64,000 nucleotides of DNA, taken from an uncultured Dorea sp. Its GTDB lineage: Bacteria > Bacillota > Clostridia > Lachnospirales > Lachnospiraceae. Of the stretch, positions 36,883 through 46,035 are shown piece by piece. How positions within the stretch are numbered: position 1 is the stretch's first letter; each line of letters opens with the position of its first letter. The stretch lies in NCBI GenBank assembly GCA_910585725.1, contig CAJUFA010000008.1, positions 51,813 to 115,812 of the forward strand, given 5' to 3'. The notes under the pieces were generated by a model. That model did not search any database, was not told the origin of the DNA, and worked only from the letters and a program-made list of their open reading frames with translations. Both the position numbers and the translations under genes were made by a program.

Positions 36883-38375
36883 AAACCTGCCCCCTGTCCA
36901 AAGCAATCCTGAATCTCTTTATTAAGAATTTCATCGACTGTGACCAAATCACATATATCTCCCTTTCGATACAGCAAGATCATCTTATTTTTGTCTATAT
37001 CTTCTTTCATCAAATTTTCTATCATTTCATGCTGATACAGCCAGCTCGAAATAATAATCTCATCAATAGCTCCCCGAATTTCCGAAACAGAGAGAATCGG
37101 ACGGCCTTCAAATTCATCATTTGACTTTGATGTGACGATAAAATATAAATCACAGTAAATCTCGCCGACTAATCTTTTATAAAGATTTAAAACCGCCTGG
37201 GTATGTCTGCCGATTCCATATACTCCGACTCTGTGGTTCTTCTTGCGAAACGGAAGCTTCGTTATCCTGCCTGTAGTTTCTAATCTGAACTGCTTTTCAA
37301 TTTCTTTGTGCATTTGCTCGTATTTCTCTTTTGAGCCCCAAAATTTATTTATGATATATAATTGCTCTTCTCTATCCCATTTTTCAATTTCACGCATAAT
37401 TTTCAAAAAAATTATCATTTTGTCGAAAGACTTTTTTTCCGCATAAAACAACGGCGTCCACATTTCCAAAAAAAGAAAAACCAGCTTCTTTATCTGTTCC
37501 ATCCCCGACTTCTCGTTAACCGCCTGATTCAAATACCCGACAGCATGCAGTAATCCAGAAAAAACAAATTTATTTGTAAAATCAACATTATCTATATTAA
37601 TCTTTTTATATTTCAGGTACTTCCACACAGAATGCTGCACGTAAACCATATCTGCGCATTTCTTCTCACTCACTTTTCCCGTCATAACAGACTCGGCCCT
37701 GCATCTTCTAACATAAAACTTATACGGAATACAACAAATATCCCGAGCCTCTAAAGCTGCTTTCAGACTAAAGAGATTGTCTTCAAAATAGGTTCCCTCC
37801 GGGAATTGCAGACCTCTTCCCTTCAGGAGAACGGTTCTGTAAGCCGCCAGACATGCAGACGCAGAGTAACTTTCCGGGAACGCTCTATACAAATAATCTT
37901 TTCCTGTCATTTTGCAATAATCCAGTTCCGCCGAATGTATCATAGCTTTCTCGGCAGCCGGGATATCATATTGCATGGATGCATTATAATACAACACATC
38001 CACATTATATAAACGCAAATATTCCTTTATTTTCTTACAAGTATCAAGAGCTATATAATCATCCGAATCGATAAAAATAATATAATCCCCTGCCGCATTA
38101 GCTATTCCTACGTTCCTTGCAGCTCCCTGCCCTTGATTTCTCTGGGAAATCAAATTAATATTAGGATAGGATCTGCAATATCTGTTACATATCTCCTTAC
38201 TATGATCCGTTGAACCATCATTAACTAATATAATTTCATCAAAAGTCTCTGTCTGAGAAACCAGACTGGTTATACATTGATCCAAATATTTTTCTGTATT
38301 ATAAACGGGCACGATAGCCGATATTGTTATCTTTTTCTGCGAAATAATGTTATCCTGGTTATCTTTTTCTTTCAT
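36879..38375 (-). CDS. GT2 glycosyltransferase with C-terminal Rossmann-like module
   Basis: This 498-residue protein has an N-terminal GT-A domain: ISAIVPVYNTEKYLDQC, VNDGSTDHSKEIC, GAARNVGIANAAGDY and the DXD-like IDSDDY. A helical middle follows. The last 110 residues carry the shared module at the other end (RVGVYGIGRHTQAVLNLY, EGRPILSVSEI, IIISSWLYQHEMI). It is preceded by cysA (63 bp). Confidence 0.87.
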   Translation of the reverse strand: MKEKDNQDNIISQKKITISAIVPVYNTEKYLDQCITSLVSQTETFDEIILVNDGSTDHSKEICNRYCRSYPNINLISQRNQGQGAARNVGIANAAGDYIIFIDSDDYIALDTCKKIKEYLRLYNVDVLYYNASMQYDIPAAEKAMIHSAELDYCKMTGKDYLYRAFPESYSASACLAAYRTVLLKGRGLQFPEGTYFEDNLFSLKAALEARDICCIPYKFYVRRCRAESVMTGKVSEKKCADMVYVQHSVWKYLKYKKINIDNVDFTNKFVFSGLLHAVGYLNQAVNEKSGMEQIKKLVFLFLEMWTPLFYAEKKSFDKMIIFLKIMREIEKWDREEQLYIINKFWGSKEKYEQMHKEIEKQFRLETTGRITKLPFRKKNHRVGVYGIGRHTQAVLNLYKRLVGEIYCDLYFIVTSKSNDEFEGRPILSVSEIRGAIDEIIISSWLYQHEMIENLMKEDIDKNKMILLYRKGDICDLVTVDEILNKEIQDCFGQGAGL

Positions 38376-38438
38376 TCTGAATAAATACTCCCTCTCACTG
38401 CCTTCTGCAGCGTATCCTCCGGTTTAGATATTTGTTGA

Positions 38439-39185
38439 TCAGCAAATTTTTGCTATCTGCTTCAACGCCTCATACCGTTTGATATCAACAAAATCTTTCA
38501 CAAAGTCTGTCCCTGGATTCTTGCATATATCTTCCGGAGTACCAATCTGTTCGATTCTTCCCTGATTCGTAATGATAATCGTATCTGCTACTTCCATGGC
38601 CTCTTCCTGATCATGCGTGACAAAAATGCTGGTAATCCCTACCCTTTCAATCATCTCCTTAAGCCATGTACGAAGCTCTCTGCGCACCTTTGCGTCAATC
38701 GCCGCAAATGGTTCATCCAACAAAAGCAGTTGTGGATTCGGCGCCAGAGCCCGTGCAAAAGCCACCCGCTGCCTCTGTCCTCCAGATAGCTGATGGGGAT
38801 ATCGTCTTCCCAGCTCTTCCATAGAGACCAGCTCCAAGAGCTCTTTTACCCGGTTTCTGATTTCTGTTTTATGTCTCTTCTGAACTTCCAGTCCGAATGC
38901 GATATTCTCTTCAACCGTCATATAGCGAAATAAAGCATAGTTTTGAAAAACAAATCCAATCCCCCTCTTACTTCCCGGCAAATGGTTTACCAGAACTCCA
39001 TTAATCAGGATATCGCCGGAATCAGGCTTGTCTAATCCCGCAATCATCCTTAATATCGTAGTCTTTCCGCTTCCGCTTGGACCTAACAGCGCCGCCAGAT
39101 GTCCTTTCTCTACTCCAAAGCTCACGTTATCGGAAGCAAGGAAGCCGTCAAATGTTTTGTTAATATGTTTCATCTCTACATACAT
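38439..39185 (-). CDS. cysA: Sulfate ABC transporter ATP-binding protein
   Basis: This 248-residue ATPase has Walker A GPSGSGKTT, signature LSGGQRQRVAFARAL and Walker B LLLLDEPFAAID. At 248 residues it lacks the C-terminal TOBE/regulatory region that brings most CysA proteins to about 340-360. It follows cysW by 16 bp and powers the CysT-CysW importer. Confidence 0.92.
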   Translation of the reverse strand: MYVEMKHINKTFDGFLASDNVSFGVEKGHLAALLGPSGSGKTTILRMIAGLDKPDSGDILINGVLVNHLPGSKRGIGFVFQNYALFRYMTVEENIAFGLEVQKRHKTEIRNRVKELLELVSMEELGRRYPHQLSGGQRQRVAFARALAPNPQLLLLDEPFAAIDAKVRRELRTWLKEMIERVGITSIFVTHDQEEAMEVADTIIITNQGRIEQIGTPEDICKNPGTDFVKDFVDIKRYEALKQIAKIC

Positions 39186-39201
39186 GGCCTCTTTTCTCCC
39201 T

Positions 39202-40038
39202 TCACTTTCGTTTCCACTCTACGATATTTCTCGCTATCAGTATCAGCACTGCAAGTATCAGCAATATAGAGGAAACTGCAAACGCCGCCGTAGTGTTGAA
39301 TTCATTATAGAGAATCTCTACATGAAGCGGCAGCGTATTTGTCTTTCCCCTCAAATGGCCGGATATCACAGATACTGCTCCGAATTCTCCCATAGCCCTT
39401 GCCGCACACAATATGATCCCGTATAAAAGCGCCCATTTAATATGCGGAAATGTAATCCTGCGAAAAACAGTAAATCCCTTTGCTCCCATCAATCCCGCCG
39501 CTTCTTCTTCATCCTTTCCCTGCGCATTCATGACCGGAAACAATTCCCGAAAAACAAAAGGAAAAGTTACAAATATAGTGGCAAGTATAACTCCCGGCAC
39601 GGCAAATACAATTTTAATGCCTTGTTCCTTTAACAAATCGCCCATCCATCCTACATTTCCAAAGGTTAAGATGAATACCAGCCCCGCAATAACCGGGGAT
39701 ATAGAAAACGGAATGTCAATCAGCGTTGCCAGAAATTGCCGTCCTTCAAAATAAAATTTGGATAAAAGATAGGAAGCAAATATCCCAAATATCGTATTTA
39801 CCGTCGTTGCGGATACAGTTGCCAACAACGTAAGACCCAATGCTTTTATCGTATATTCGTCCAGTACATTACTCTGATATACGCTCCACCCCTCTTTTAA
39901 GGCATTGACAATAACTACAATCATAGGTAAAACCAACATTACTGTCAGAAACAAGGCGCTTACGGCTATTAACATATACTTCGTCACTTTTTGCTTACTC
40001 TTTGACATAGCGAACTTACATCTCCATTCATTCCTCAT
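39202..40038 (-). CDS. cysW: Sulfate ABC transporter permease CysW
   Basis: This permease has six membrane segments and the coupling loop EEEAAGLMGAKGFTVFRRITFP. The ATG at 40038 overlaps the cysT stop (TGATG), giving 278 residues; an alternative ATG at 40008 (MSKSKQKV) would give 268. LRGKTNTLPLHVEILYNEF near the C terminus fits CysW. Confidence 0.9.
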   Translation of the reverse strand: MRNEWRCKFAMSKSKQKVTKYMLIAVSALFLTVMLVLPMIVVIVNALKEGWSVYQSNVLDEYTIKALGLTLLATVSATTVNTIFGIFASYLLSKFYFEGRQFLATLIDIPFSISPVIAGLVFILTFGNVGWMGDLLKEQGIKIVFAVPGVILATIFVTFPFVFRELFPVMNAQGKDEEEAAGLMGAKGFTVFRRITFPHIKWALLYGIILCAARAMGEFGAVSVISGHLRGKTNTLPLHVEILYNEFNTTAAFAVSSILLILAVLILIARNIVEWKRK

Positions 40039-40883
40039 CAATCCGCAAATTTCTGCATATAAATCTGCACAGAATTTATCAGAAACATCAATAAAAAAGA
40101 AATCAGCAGTAATACTAGCGCTATTGCCGTGGCATCTGCATACTTATATTGTTCTAACTTTATCATAATCAATAACGGTGCAATCTGTGTCTTATAGGGA
40201 ATATTGCCTGCAATGAATACAACACTTCCATATTCTCCGATCCCTCTCGCAAATGCAAGTCCGAAACCGGCAAGCAGCGCCGGAAACAATTCCGGCAAAA
40301 TTACGCGAAAAAAAGTATATACTCTGCCTGCTCCAAGCATCATCGCCGCCTCTTCATACTGTATGTCCAATTTCTCCAATACTGGCTGTACGGCTCTTAC
40401 TACAAATGGAATCCCTACAAAAATCATTGCGATTGTAATACCGATACGGGTATAGGCAACTTTAATTCCTGCTTTATCCAAAACCATCCCGATCCATCCC
40501 TGATCTGAATAGAGATATGTAAGAGATATGCCTGCTACGGCTGTAGGAAGCGCAAACGGGAGTTCAATCAATCCATCCATCACCCTCCGTCCCGGAAAAT
40601 CATAGCGTACAAGAACCCACGCAAGAACCAACCCAAACACTGCGTTCACCAAAGCGGCAAAAAATGCGCAAGAAAAGCTGACAAAATAGCCCGCCGCAAC
40701 CTGCGGCGATACAACAACCTTCATAAACTCCTGGAAGCTCAGCCGACCGGCGCCGATAAAAACAGAAGCTAACGGGATCAGAACAATAGCGCTTAACATT
40801 GTCACCGTTATACCAATAGACAGTCCAAATCCCGGAATCACACGGATACCTTTCTTATTCTTTACTTTTACGATCTGCTGCAT
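40038..40883 (-). CDS. cysT: Sulfate ABC transporter permease CysT
   Basis: This 281-residue permease has six membrane segments; family text includes LPTAVAGISLTYLYSDQGW, DIQYEEAAMMLGAGRVYTFF (coupling loop) and RGIGEYGSVVFIAGNIPYKT near the C terminus, which are specific for sulfate/thiosulfate CysT (CysU). It lies 62 bp after the binding-protein gene. Confidence 0.93.
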   Translation of the reverse strand: MQQIVKVKNKKGIRVIPGFGLSIGITVTMLSAIVLIPLASVFIGAGRLSFQEFMKVVVSPQVAAGYFVSFSCAFFAALVNAVFGLVLAWVLVRYDFPGRRVMDGLIELPFALPTAVAGISLTYLYSDQGWIGMVLDKAGIKVAYTRIGITIAMIFVGIPFVVRAVQPVLEKLDIQYEEAAMMLGAGRVYTFFRVILPELFPALLAGFGLAFARGIGEYGSVVFIAGNIPYKTQIAPLLIMIKLEQYKYADATAIALVLLLISFLLMFLINSVQIYMQKFAD

Positions 40884-40945
40884 ATCCCGTCGCCCTTCTT
40901 CCCGCGCATTACGCTAAATATCCTGTATTCCACGGCAGCCTGCAT

Positions 40946-41977
40946 TCATTCCGAATATATTTGATCAAAAATCCCGCCGTCATAAAAGAATTTCTCATAT
41001 GCCTCGTTCCATCCCCCGAAATCGTCAATCGTAACCAGATTCATATCCAGATCAAACCGGGTTGAAAACTTCTGTAAGATTTCTTTGTTTGACGGACGGT
41101 AATAATTTTCTCCGGCCAGCCTTTGCGCCTCGTCGCTGTACAAATATTCCAGATATTCTTCTGCAAGTTCCGTGGTGTTGTGTTCGTCGGCGTTCTGGTC
41201 TACTACGGCTACAGACGGCTGCGCCAGTATACTAATACTCGGCGTTACTATCTCATATTGATCCGGATACTCCTCTATGGACAAATATGCTTCATTTTCC
41301 CACGCGACCAATACGTCGCCCTGACCATTTTCTACAAAAGTATTTGTCGCCCCTCTGGCTCCGGAATCTAACACCAATACATTTTCATATAGCTTTTTCA
41401 GATATTCCCGAGTTTTCTCCTCGTCATTCCCGTCCTTTTCCTGCCAATATGCCCAGGCTGCAAGAAAGTTCCAACAAGCTCCGCCCGATGTCCTGGGATT
41501 CGGTGTGATCACTTCTACGCCGTCTTTTATCAGATCGTCCCAGTCCTTTATATTCTTTTCATTTCCTTTCCGTACCAGAAACACAATCGCAGAAGTGTAA
41601 GGCGAACTACTACACTCAAATTCGTCTATCCACCCTGCGTCGATCAAACCTGCTTCCTCTATTGCAGTAATATCATGCGCAAGCGCCAATGTTACCACGT
41701 CTGCTTCATTTCCCTCAATAACAGAGCGAGCCTGCGAACCAGAACCGCCATGAGACTGGGTTATAGATATATCCTCGCCGTGCTTCTCTTTCCAATACTC
41801 GGAAAACAATTCATTGTACTCTGCATAGAATTCTCTGGTCGGATCATAAGACACGTTCAAAAGTTCCTCGTTCGAATCACTTTTGGATGAAGAATCTTGA
41901 CTTATCCCACAGCCGACGACGAAATAAGATATCGCCGCCGTCAGAATAAGAATATAGATAAAATCTCTTTTCTTCAT
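40946..41977 (-). CDS. sbp: Sulfate-binding lipoprotein of the CysTWA importer
   Basis: From the ATG at 41977, with GAGGAGG upstream, this is a 343-residue lipoprotein (lipobox FVVGC). Binding-site text of the Sbp/CysP family is seen in NVSYDPTREFYAEYNELF, QSHGGSGSQARSVI, ITPNPRTSGGACWNFLAAW and SGARGATNTF. It sits 25 bp after cysNC. Confidence 0.93.
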   Translation of the reverse strand: MKKRDFIYILILTAAISYFVVGCGISQDSSSKSDSNEELLNVSYDPTREFYAEYNELFSEYWKEKHGEDISITQSHGGSGSQARSVIEGNEADVVTLALAHDITAIEEAGLIDAGWIDEFECSSSPYTSAIVFLVRKGNEKNIKDWDDLIKDGVEVITPNPRTSGGACWNFLAAWAYWQEKDGNDEEKTREYLKKLYENVLVLDSGARGATNTFVENGQGDVLVAWENEAYLSIEEYPDQYEIVTPSISILAQPSVAVVDQNADEHNTTELAEEYLEYLYSDEAQRLAGENYYRPSNKEILQKFSTRFDLDMNLVTIDDFGGWNEAYEKFFYDGGIFDQIYSE

Positions 41978-42002
41978 AAACTTCCTCCTCGAATCAACTC
42001 GC

Positions 42003-43832
42003 TTAATCATTCTTTTCAGCTAAGATTTTAAGTACCATTTCCGCCGACTCTTCCAGAGAATGTATACTGGTATCTATCGTAAGTTCCGCATTCTCCGGCG
42101 CCTCATATGAACTGGAAATCCCCGTAAAGTTTGGTATCTTCCCTTCTCTTGCTTTCTGATACAAGCCTTTGACATCTCTCTTTTCGCATTCCTCCAGGGG
42201 AGTACTCACATAAATCTCAATAAAACTATCCTCTCCGATAATATTCCTCGCGTTCCTCCTGTCGCTCCTGTATGGAGAAATAAATGAAACAAGAACAATC
42301 AGTCCTGCGTCATTTAAGAGTTTTGCCACTTCCGCGATCCTCCTTATATTTTCAATCCTGTCTTCCGGTTCAAATCCTAAGTTCTTATTTAATCCCATAC
42401 GGATATTATCACCGTCAAGAAGCATCGTATATCTTCCTTTGACGTTCAGACGTCTCTCTACTTCATTGGCCAAAACAGATTTACCTGCGCCGGAAAGTCC
42501 GGTAAACCAAAGCGTCGTCGGCTTCTGACCCATTTTCCCCGCACGGATCTCCCGGGTAATATCCAAATTCTGCCACACGATATTCTCCGACCGTCTCAAA
42601 GAATGTTCTACTACTCCGCAGGCAGACGTCATATTACTTACCCGATCGATCAGAATAAAACTCCCTAAACTTTTATGTCCCTTAAAAATATCATAAACAA
42701 CCGGTGAAACCGTCGCTATATCACAGACGGCAAGCTCGTTTTTGTACAACTTCGACACTGCAATCTGTTCTCCTGTATGAATGTCAATTTTATATTTGAT
42801 ATTCATCACAGAAGCGGGAAGCACCCTTGTTCCGATCTTAATCAGGAAATTCTTTCCCTGCGTTAATTCCACGTCGTCCATCCAGAGTATGGATGCGTTA
42901 AACATTGCGCTGACTTTGATCTTCGCATCCTTTATCAGCACGCATCCTCTTGAAACGTCTACTTCTCTATTTAAAGAAATCGTGACAGCCTGTCCTTTTT
43001 TCGCCTTTTCTGCTTTTTGATCCATGACCAGGACGGAGGCTACCTCGGCTTCTTCCTTGCTGGGCAACACGGTAATCTTATCCCCGACTTGTATGGTTCC
43101 TGATTCTATCTGTCCCTGAAATCCCCGAAAAGCATGATTCGGCCGACAGACCCGCTGGACCGGCATAATAAACCCCTGTTCTTCTATTCCCTCTTCTATA
43201 TTCACCGTTTCCAGATAATTCAGCAAAGTTTCTCCCTCATACCAGGGCATATGAGAATATCTCAATGATACGTTATCTCCTTCTGTAGCGGAAACCGGTA
43301 TCACACTTACATTACTAAGCTCCAGATCCACCGCCAGTTTCTTAATCTCCTTTTCTATCTTTCGGAATTCCTTCTGGCTGTAGCGTACCAGATCCATCTT
43401 ATTTACCGCAAAGACAAAATGTCTAATACCCATCAGCCCGCATATACTTGCGTGGCGCCTGGTCTGTAGCAAAATCCCCTGGGAAGCATCCACCAGAATA
43501 ACCGCCAGATCTGCAAAAGACGCTCCTACCGCCATGTTTCTGGTATATTCCTCATGTCCCGGCGTATCTGCGACAATAAAGCTTCGTTTCTCAGTTGTGA
43601 AGTATCGATAGGCCACGTCAATCGTAATTCCCTGTTCTCGTTCTGCCGTCAATCCGTCCAGAAGCAGCGAATAGTCTATCTCTCCTTCCCGGCTTCCTAC
43701 CCTGCTGTCCAGTTCTAAAGCCCTCTTCTGATCTGCAAACAGCAGCTTCGCGTCGTATAACATATGACCAATCAAGGTAGACTTTCCATCATCCACACTG
43801 CCGCAGGTGATAAATTTTAACAATCCATTCAT
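42003..43832 (-). CDS. cysNC: Bifunctional sulfate adenylyltransferase subunit 1 / APS kinase (CysN-CysC fusion)
   Basis: From the ATG at 43832, one base after the cysD stop, the protein has 609 residues. The CysN part (1 to about 430) has ITCGSVDDGKSTL, the effector EREQGITIDVAYRYF, DTPGHEEY and NKMDL. The CysC part (about 435-609) has the Walker A GLSGAGKS (Gly445), LDGDNIRMGLN, RIAEVAKLLNDAG and SPYRSDR. Together with CysD it makes APS from ATP and sulfate, then phosphorylates it to PAPS, as NodQ does for nodulation-factor sulfation. Confidence 0.95.
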   Translation of the reverse strand: MNGLLKFITCGSVDDGKSTLIGHMLYDAKLLFADQKRALELDSRVGSREGEIDYSLLLDGLTAEREQGITIDVAYRYFTTEKRSFIVADTPGHEEYTRNMAVGASFADLAVILVDASQGILLQTRRHASICGLMGIRHFVFAVNKMDLVRYSQKEFRKIEKEIKKLAVDLELSNVSVIPVSATEGDNVSLRYSHMPWYEGETLLNYLETVNIEEGIEEQGFIMPVQRVCRPNHAFRGFQGQIESGTIQVGDKITVLPSKEEAEVASVLVMDQKAEKAKKGQAVTISLNREVDVSRGCVLIKDAKIKVSAMFNASILWMDDVELTQGKNFLIKIGTRVLPASVMNIKYKIDIHTGEQIAVSKLYKNELAVCDIATVSPVVYDIFKGHKSLGSFILIDRVSNMTSACGVVEHSLRRSENIVWQNLDITREIRAGKMGQKPTTLWFTGLSGAGKSVLANEVERRLNVKGRYTMLLDGDNIRMGLNKNLGFEPEDRIENIRRIAEVAKLLNDAGLIVLVSFISPYRSDRRNARNIIGEDSFIEIYVSTPLEECEKRDVKGLYQKAREGKIPNFTGISSSYEAPENAELTIDTSIHSLEESAEMVLKILAEKND

Positions 43833-43833
43833 C

Positions 43834-44727
43834 CTAAAAGTAGCCCTCCCTCTTGCGTCGTTCCATACTCCCCGCCGCCTCATGATCTATCACGCGGCTT
43901 GTCCTCTCTGAAGTTACCGCGCCCAACGTCTCCTTCACAATATCTTTCAACGTATCTGCAGAGGACTCTATACCGCCTGTCAGCGGATAACATCCCAGCG
44001 TCCGAAACCGTACGCTTTTGTATTCCGCCTTTTCTCCTTCTAATAGACGCATCCTGTCGTCGTCAATCATGAGGATATTCCCATCCCGATACACAACCGG
44101 ACGTTCTTTTGCAAAATATAAAGGAACAATTTCGATATTTTCTCTTTCGATATACTGCCAGATATCTTTCTCAGTCCAGTTGGAGAGAGGAAATACTCTT
44201 ATGCTTTCCCCTTTATGTATCTGCGCGTTATATAGATTCCACATCTCTGGTCTCTGGCTTTTCGGATTCCATGCATGCGCCTCGTTCCGAAATGAAAAGA
44301 TACGTTCTTTCGCTCTTGATTTTTCTTCATCGCGCCTTCCGCCCCCGAACGCAGCCGTAAACCCATAATTTGACAATGCCTGTCTCAACGCCTGCGTCTT
44401 CATAATATCAGTATACGCAGCGCCGTGATCAAAAGGATTTATCCCCTGTCTGACCCCCTCCTCATTGGTATAAACCAACATCTCAATCCCTTTTTCTTTT
44501 GCAATACGGTCACGGAATTCAATCATTTCTCTAAACTTCCATGTGGTGTCAATATGCAGAAAAGGAAACGGGGGCTTTTCTGGATAAAAAGCCTTCATCG
44601 CCAGATGCAGCATAACTGAACTGTCTTTGCCGATAGAATAAAGCATGACCGGTTTTTCACATTCCGCAGCCACCTCCCGCATAATGTAGATGGCTTCCGC
44701 TTCAAGAATATCTAAATAATTTTTCAT
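43834..44727 (-). CDS. cysD: Sulfate adenylyltransferase subunit 2
   Basis: This 297-residue ATP-PPase subunit activates sulfate with CysN. It shows MLYSIGKDSSVMLHLAMKA (PP-loop), FPFLHIDTTWKF, FGGGRRDEEKSRAKER and GCYPLTGGIES, all conserved in CysD. It is 24 bp after a sulfotransferase-like gene and is followed directly by cysNC. Confidence 0.96.
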   Translation of the reverse strand: MKNYLDILEAEAIYIMREVAAECEKPVMLYSIGKDSSVMLHLAMKAFYPEKPPFPFLHIDTTWKFREMIEFRDRIAKEKGIEMLVYTNEEGVRQGINPFDHGAAYTDIMKTQALRQALSNYGFTAAFGGGRRDEEKSRAKERIFSFRNEAHAWNPKSQRPEMWNLYNAQIHKGESIRVFPLSNWTEKDIWQYIERENIEIVPLYFAKERPVVYRDGNILMIDDDRMRLLEGEKAEYKSVRFRTLGCYPLTGGIESSADTLKDIVKETLGAVTSERTSRVIDHEAAGSMERRKREGYF

Positions 44728-44751
44728 GGTAATCTCCGTTTCGACGCCTTT

Positions 44752-46035
44752 TTAGTCGACTGCCTGGTCCCCGGCCTCTATGTTCGTTTGCCATTGACTT
44801 AGAAACCTGTTTTTCTCTTCCTGTGTATAAAAGTAATCCATTTTGGGGTTTCCCTGATAATAATGATCTACATACTTCTTCGGTAATCTGACTTCTTTTC
44901 GGAATTGTATATATGCTAAATTGTACCACTTTTGTTCCGCTATATTTGTATTTAACACTGGTAATCTCTCAGTGCCTGTAAACAGACTGATATCATCTAT
45001 TAAATCTTCCATTTTTTCTACTTTAAACAAAAATATTTCAACGTTCTTTTCCTTTATAATTGTATATCCCTTGTCCTTATTAAAAGGATATTGAAATATA
45101 TCAATTCCTAAATGCCTTTTTATCTGTTCGTCAAACCATTCAAATTCATCATTCCAGGTATACGGCATGGAATCCCCCAGTCTTTCTTTTGTATACCAGC
45201 TCCCTTTCAGAATGAAATCAACAAATTCTTCAAACATTTTTTGAAAATCATTCTGCAATATCGGCATCCTCATAATCTGCTGTACATGTTCGGTAAACGG
45301 CTGCCAAAAAGCCGAATAATCTCTGCTTAATGGTTCGCGTACCGCTACTATCAATTTTATCGTTCTTTTCTTTTGAATCTCTCTCTCCCATATATATCTG
45401 TATTCCTCCCCAAGAATATGACTTGGATACTCCAGATAATGCCCTATATAAAATGGAATATTATTTTTTTTAAGTCTAACGTCTAATGAAGACGAAGCAG
45501 TTTTTCCGGGTTGTATAACCCATAACGCATTATCCGGAGATTTTATCAGCGCACGCACATATTCCATTCCCAAATCAATATATTTTCTTTTTCTTAATTT
45601 GTTCTCTATCTGTAAAAGAGTACGGCGTTCTAAGTTCTCCTTATATATAGATTCGGCGTGTATCTGCAAAGCCGCTCTTATACCCCAATAAGATATCAAA
45701 CGTACCCTCTGCATTTCCGCCTTTTTCAGTAATTCAAAAAGTTCTCCCGGATACTGAATACATGCGATAACATATGATATCTTCCCATAACGATCAATAT
45801 CTTCCTTCATTTTATAAGGTGAAATTATTTCTTTATCTTCTATATATCCGCCCCATTTCTTCAAATCCATATCACAGAAATAATCAATCTCTATTCCTGC
45901 GTCATGCAGCCATCCTAAAATATCTTTTCCTTTTTCAGCCGCGCCATATATAATAATTCTTTCTGCTTCTTTCAACAACGTAATATCTTTACAAACTTCT
46001 AAATCCCATACTATCTTATCTTCACATTCCTTCAT
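44752..46035 (-). CDS. Sulfotransferase-like protein (NKWYS/capsular type) with N-terminal Rossmann-like module
   Basis: The ATG at 46035 with GGGGGGAAC 9 nt upstream gives 427 residues, overlapping the previous gene by 14 bp. The shared module (about 20-115: RIIIYGAAEKGKDILGWL, FCDMDLKKWGGYIED) leads to a domain with IQPGKTASSSLD (residues 174-185, like a 5'-phosphosulfate loop), VAVREPLSRDYSAFW (Arg233 and Ser236, like the 3'-phosphate site) and a C-terminal QKWYNLAYIQF. Its place beside cysD-cysNC supports use of PAPS. The acceptor glycan is unknown. Confidence 0.75.
   Translation of the reverse strand: MKECEDKIVWDLEVCKDITLLKEAERIIIYGAAEKGKDILGWLHDAGIEIDYFCDMDLKKWGGYIEDKEIISPYKMKEDIDRYGKISYVIACIQYPGELFELLKKAEMQRVRLISYWGIRAALQIHAESIYKENLERRTLLQIENKLRKRKYIDLGMEYVRALIKSPDNALWVIQPGKTASSSLDVRLKKNNIPFYIGHYLEYPSHILGEEYRYIWEREIQKKRTIKLIVAVREPLSRDYSAFWQPFTEHVQQIMRMPILQNDFQKMFEEFVDFILKGSWYTKERLGDSMPYTWNDEFEWFDEQIKRHLGIDIFQYPFNKDKGYTIIKEKNVEIFLFKVEKMEDLIDDISLFTGTERLPVLNTNIAEQKWYNLAYIQFRKEVRLPKKYVDHYYQGNPKMDYFYTQEEKNRFLSQWQTNIEAGDQAVD

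Noticed and set aside
40946..44727. Ordinary assimilatory sulfate reduction operon
   Set aside because: No cysH, cysJI or sulfite reductase gene is in the run, and APS kinase plus sulfotransferase-like genes fit PAPS use better. Genes elsewhere cannot be excluded.
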